A stretch of DNA of 14,807 nt from an uncultured Acetatifactor sp. (GTDB taxonomy: Bacteria > Bacillota > Clostridia > Lachnospirales > Lachnospiraceae). Below, piece after piece: positions 13,737-14,807 of this stretch. The notes below the pieces were generated by a model that saw nothing but the letters and a program-made list of their open reading frames with translations, had not been told where the DNA came from and searched no databases. The translations under genes and the position numbers were made by a program. Each line of letters begins with the position of its first letter. Position 1 is the stretch's first letter. The stretch lies in assembly GCA_910589655.1 (NCBI GenBank), contig CAJUTJ010000121.1, positions 1 through 14,807 of the forward strand, in the 5' to 3' direction.

Positions 13737-14483
13737 ATGAAAAGAAGATTTTGTTTGATTTCATTGACGATAACGGCGGTATTGGGAATGACTGCCTGCG
13801 GGGATGCCATCCCGAATATGACAAGGGATGAAATGCAGTCAATGAGTGAATATGCGACCGTTACAATGATAAAATATGATGCCCACCGCAGAAGCCGTCT
13901 GGTAGATTTGGAATTAGTGGTGCAGGCGGAAGCCGAGAGAAAAGAGCAGGCATTACGGCAGCAGCAGGAAGAGGAAGCCGCCAGAGCAGAGCAGGAGGCA
14001 TCGGGTATGCGTCCTGCGGAGGATACACCCGTCATAGATTCCGCCGGTGTGGCAGAGGCGGAGACCTTTACCATGGAACAGGTGCTCAATCTGCCGGAGG
14101 GAGTGAGCATATCCTATCGGGATATGGAGGTGTGCGACAGCTATGCCGAAGAGGAAGGACTCTTTTCTTTGCCGGCGACAGAGGGTAAAAAGCTTCTTGT
14201 GTTAAAATTTGACTTATACAACGGAAGCGGTCAGGATCAAACCATTGACATACTTACTCAGGGAATAGCTTTCAAGGTGACGGCAAACGGAAACTATACC
14301 AGAAGAGCATTGACCACCATGCTCTTGAGTGATCTGACGAGTTATAAAGGGACGGTTGCAGCGGGAAACGGCGTGGAGGCCGTTATCGTGATGGAGGCTG
14401 AGAATAGTGTGGCAGAAAGTATATCTTCATTAAGGCTTGATTTGAATAATGATTCAAAAACATGTACAATTCAACTTTTTTGA
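13737..14483 (+). CDS. Putative lipoprotein with helical N-terminal region and beta-rich C-terminal domain
   Basis: No specific function is recognised. The ATG at 13737 is preferred over the one at 13731 because GAGG (13727-13730) is then 6 nt upstream. The 248-residue product starts with a lipoprotein signal peptide (MTAC, Cys21). A helical section of about 60 residues follows, rich in Glu, Gln and Ala (QAEAERKEQALRQQQEEEAA, roughly 63-82) and probably coiled coil. A beta-rich domain from about residue 95 onward contains KKLLVLKFDLYNGSGQDQTI and VAAGNGVEAVIVMEAENS. The pattern of a long strand, a loop, and a late hydrophobic VIVMEA strand resembles the DUF4352-like immunoglobulin-fold domains of Gram-positive lipoproteins. 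That resemblance is tentative. It would be anchored on the outer face of the membrane and ends at a terminator. Confidence 0.85.
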   Translation: MKRRFCLISLTITAVLGMTACGDAIPNMTRDEMQSMSEYATVTMIKYDAHRRSRLVDLELVVQAEAERKEQALRQQQEEEAARAEQEASGMRPAEDTPVIDSAGVAEAETFTMEQVLNLPEGVSISYRDMEVCDSYAEEEGLFSLPATEGKKLLVLKFDLYNGSGQDQTIDILTQGIAFKVTANGNYTRRALTTMLLSDLTSYKGTVAAGNGVEAVIVMEAENSVAESISSLRLDLNNDSKTCTIQLF

Positions 14484-14528
14484 TGGTTTTCTGTAGAAAA
14501 GGCTTTGAAAAAACGGAAGGAAATATGA

Positions 14529-14555
14529 GAGCGCCCTGTTTTGGGGCGTTCTTTT
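14529..14555 (+). terminator. Rho-independent terminator after the lipoprotein gene
   Basis: GAGCGCCC (14529-14536) pairs with GGGCGTTC (14544-14551), one G-U pair, followed by TTTT. It lies 45 nt after the stop codon. Confidence 0.85.
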
Positions 14556-14586
14556 ACGTTGTTATACCATGGACATGATTTTGACT

Positions 14587-14807
14587 TGGCCGCGAGATTT
14601 CTGAACTGTTACAAATTGTTGTAACAATTCAGACAGGTCACTGAACCGTTACAAGAATGCACACAAAACGCGGAAAGAATGCGTTTTGGCGCCCGCATGT
14701 CTCGCAAAATCGCATAGAGACGCGATTTTGTGTGCATTCTTGTAACGGTTCAGTGACCTGTCTGAATTGTTACAACAATTTGTAACAGTTCAGAAATCTC
14801 GCGGCCA
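14587..14807. repeat. Perfect 82-bp inverted repeat made of alternating 14-nt motifs
   Basis: Bases 14587-14668 are the exact reverse complement of 14726-14807 (82 of 82), around a 57-bp centre. Within each arm a 14-nt motif CTGAAYYGTTACAA recurs in alternating orientation: 14601-14614 (+), 14619-14632 (-), 14641-14654 (+), 14740-14753 (-), 14762-14775 (+), 14780-14793 (-). The middle variable bases are CT, TT or CC. The centre has its own small hairpins, such as AAAACGC with GCGTTTT (14665-14671, 14681-14687) and AAAATCGC with GCGATTTT. The right arm reaches the last base of the window, so the element may continue. No gene is visible inside. Confidence 0.95.

Noticed and set aside
14525..14578. 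Short frame ATG 14525 to TGA 14578 after the lipoprotein gene
   Set aside because: A purine-rich stretch precedes it, but it is encoded by the terminator hairpin itself.
14587..14807. CRISPR array, because of the repeated 14-nt motif
   Set aside because: The copies alternate in orientation, are unevenly spaced and lack unique spacers of regular length; there are no cas genes.
14587..14807. Insertion sequence with terminal inverted repeats
   Set aside because: Only 57 bp lies between the arms, with no transposase frame; at most a non-autonomous element.

Overview
The window reads like a chromosomal segment of a Gram-positive, low-to-mid GC Clostridia, most likely a Lachnospiraceae-type gut anaerobe. 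The reasons are the AGGAGG ribosome binding sites, lipobox lipoproteins with Ser/Ala/Glu-rich linkers, the gene order secG-rnr-smpB-ssrA, and a tmRNA that does not encode CCA. The family assignment is inference. All genes are on the + strand.

Region 1 (1-5166) is the distal part of an oligopeptide ABC transporter operon: oppC (permease), oppD and oppF (overlapping ATPases), then a lipid-anchored substrate-binding protein. The binding protein is the most remarkable object here. The roughly 77 residues that normally end an OppA-family protein sit directly after the signal peptide and linker, and the protein stops exactly where that missing tail should begin. It therefore looks like a circularly permuted OppA with one full domain complement. 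Region 2 (5167-9078) is the conserved translation-quality block secG, rnr (RNase R), smpB and ssrA (tmRNA). RNase R, SmpB and tmRNA cooperate in rescuing stalled ribosomes and destroying the defective mRNA. ssrA has a textbook promoter and a terminator, and its tag reads AEDNNQLAFAA. Region 3 (9079-12259) holds an unrecognised single-pass membrane protein with an odd leader, then an OmpR-type response regulator and its HisKA-type sensor kinase. A structured RNA-like spacer separates the last two. Region 4 (12260-14555) holds the ribosome-associated GTPase hflX and a lipoprotein of unknown role. The window closes with a perfect 82-bp-arm inverted repeat (14587-14807) made of alternating copies of a 14-nt motif.

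Several intergenic spaces carry long foldback structures (5168-5257, 5711-5815, 10641-10752, 14587-14807), and a 35-bp direct repeat flanks the oppC start region. The window begins and ends inside repeats, so it may be a whole assembly contig. That is a caution for both the terminal repeats and, to a lesser extent, the permuted gene.
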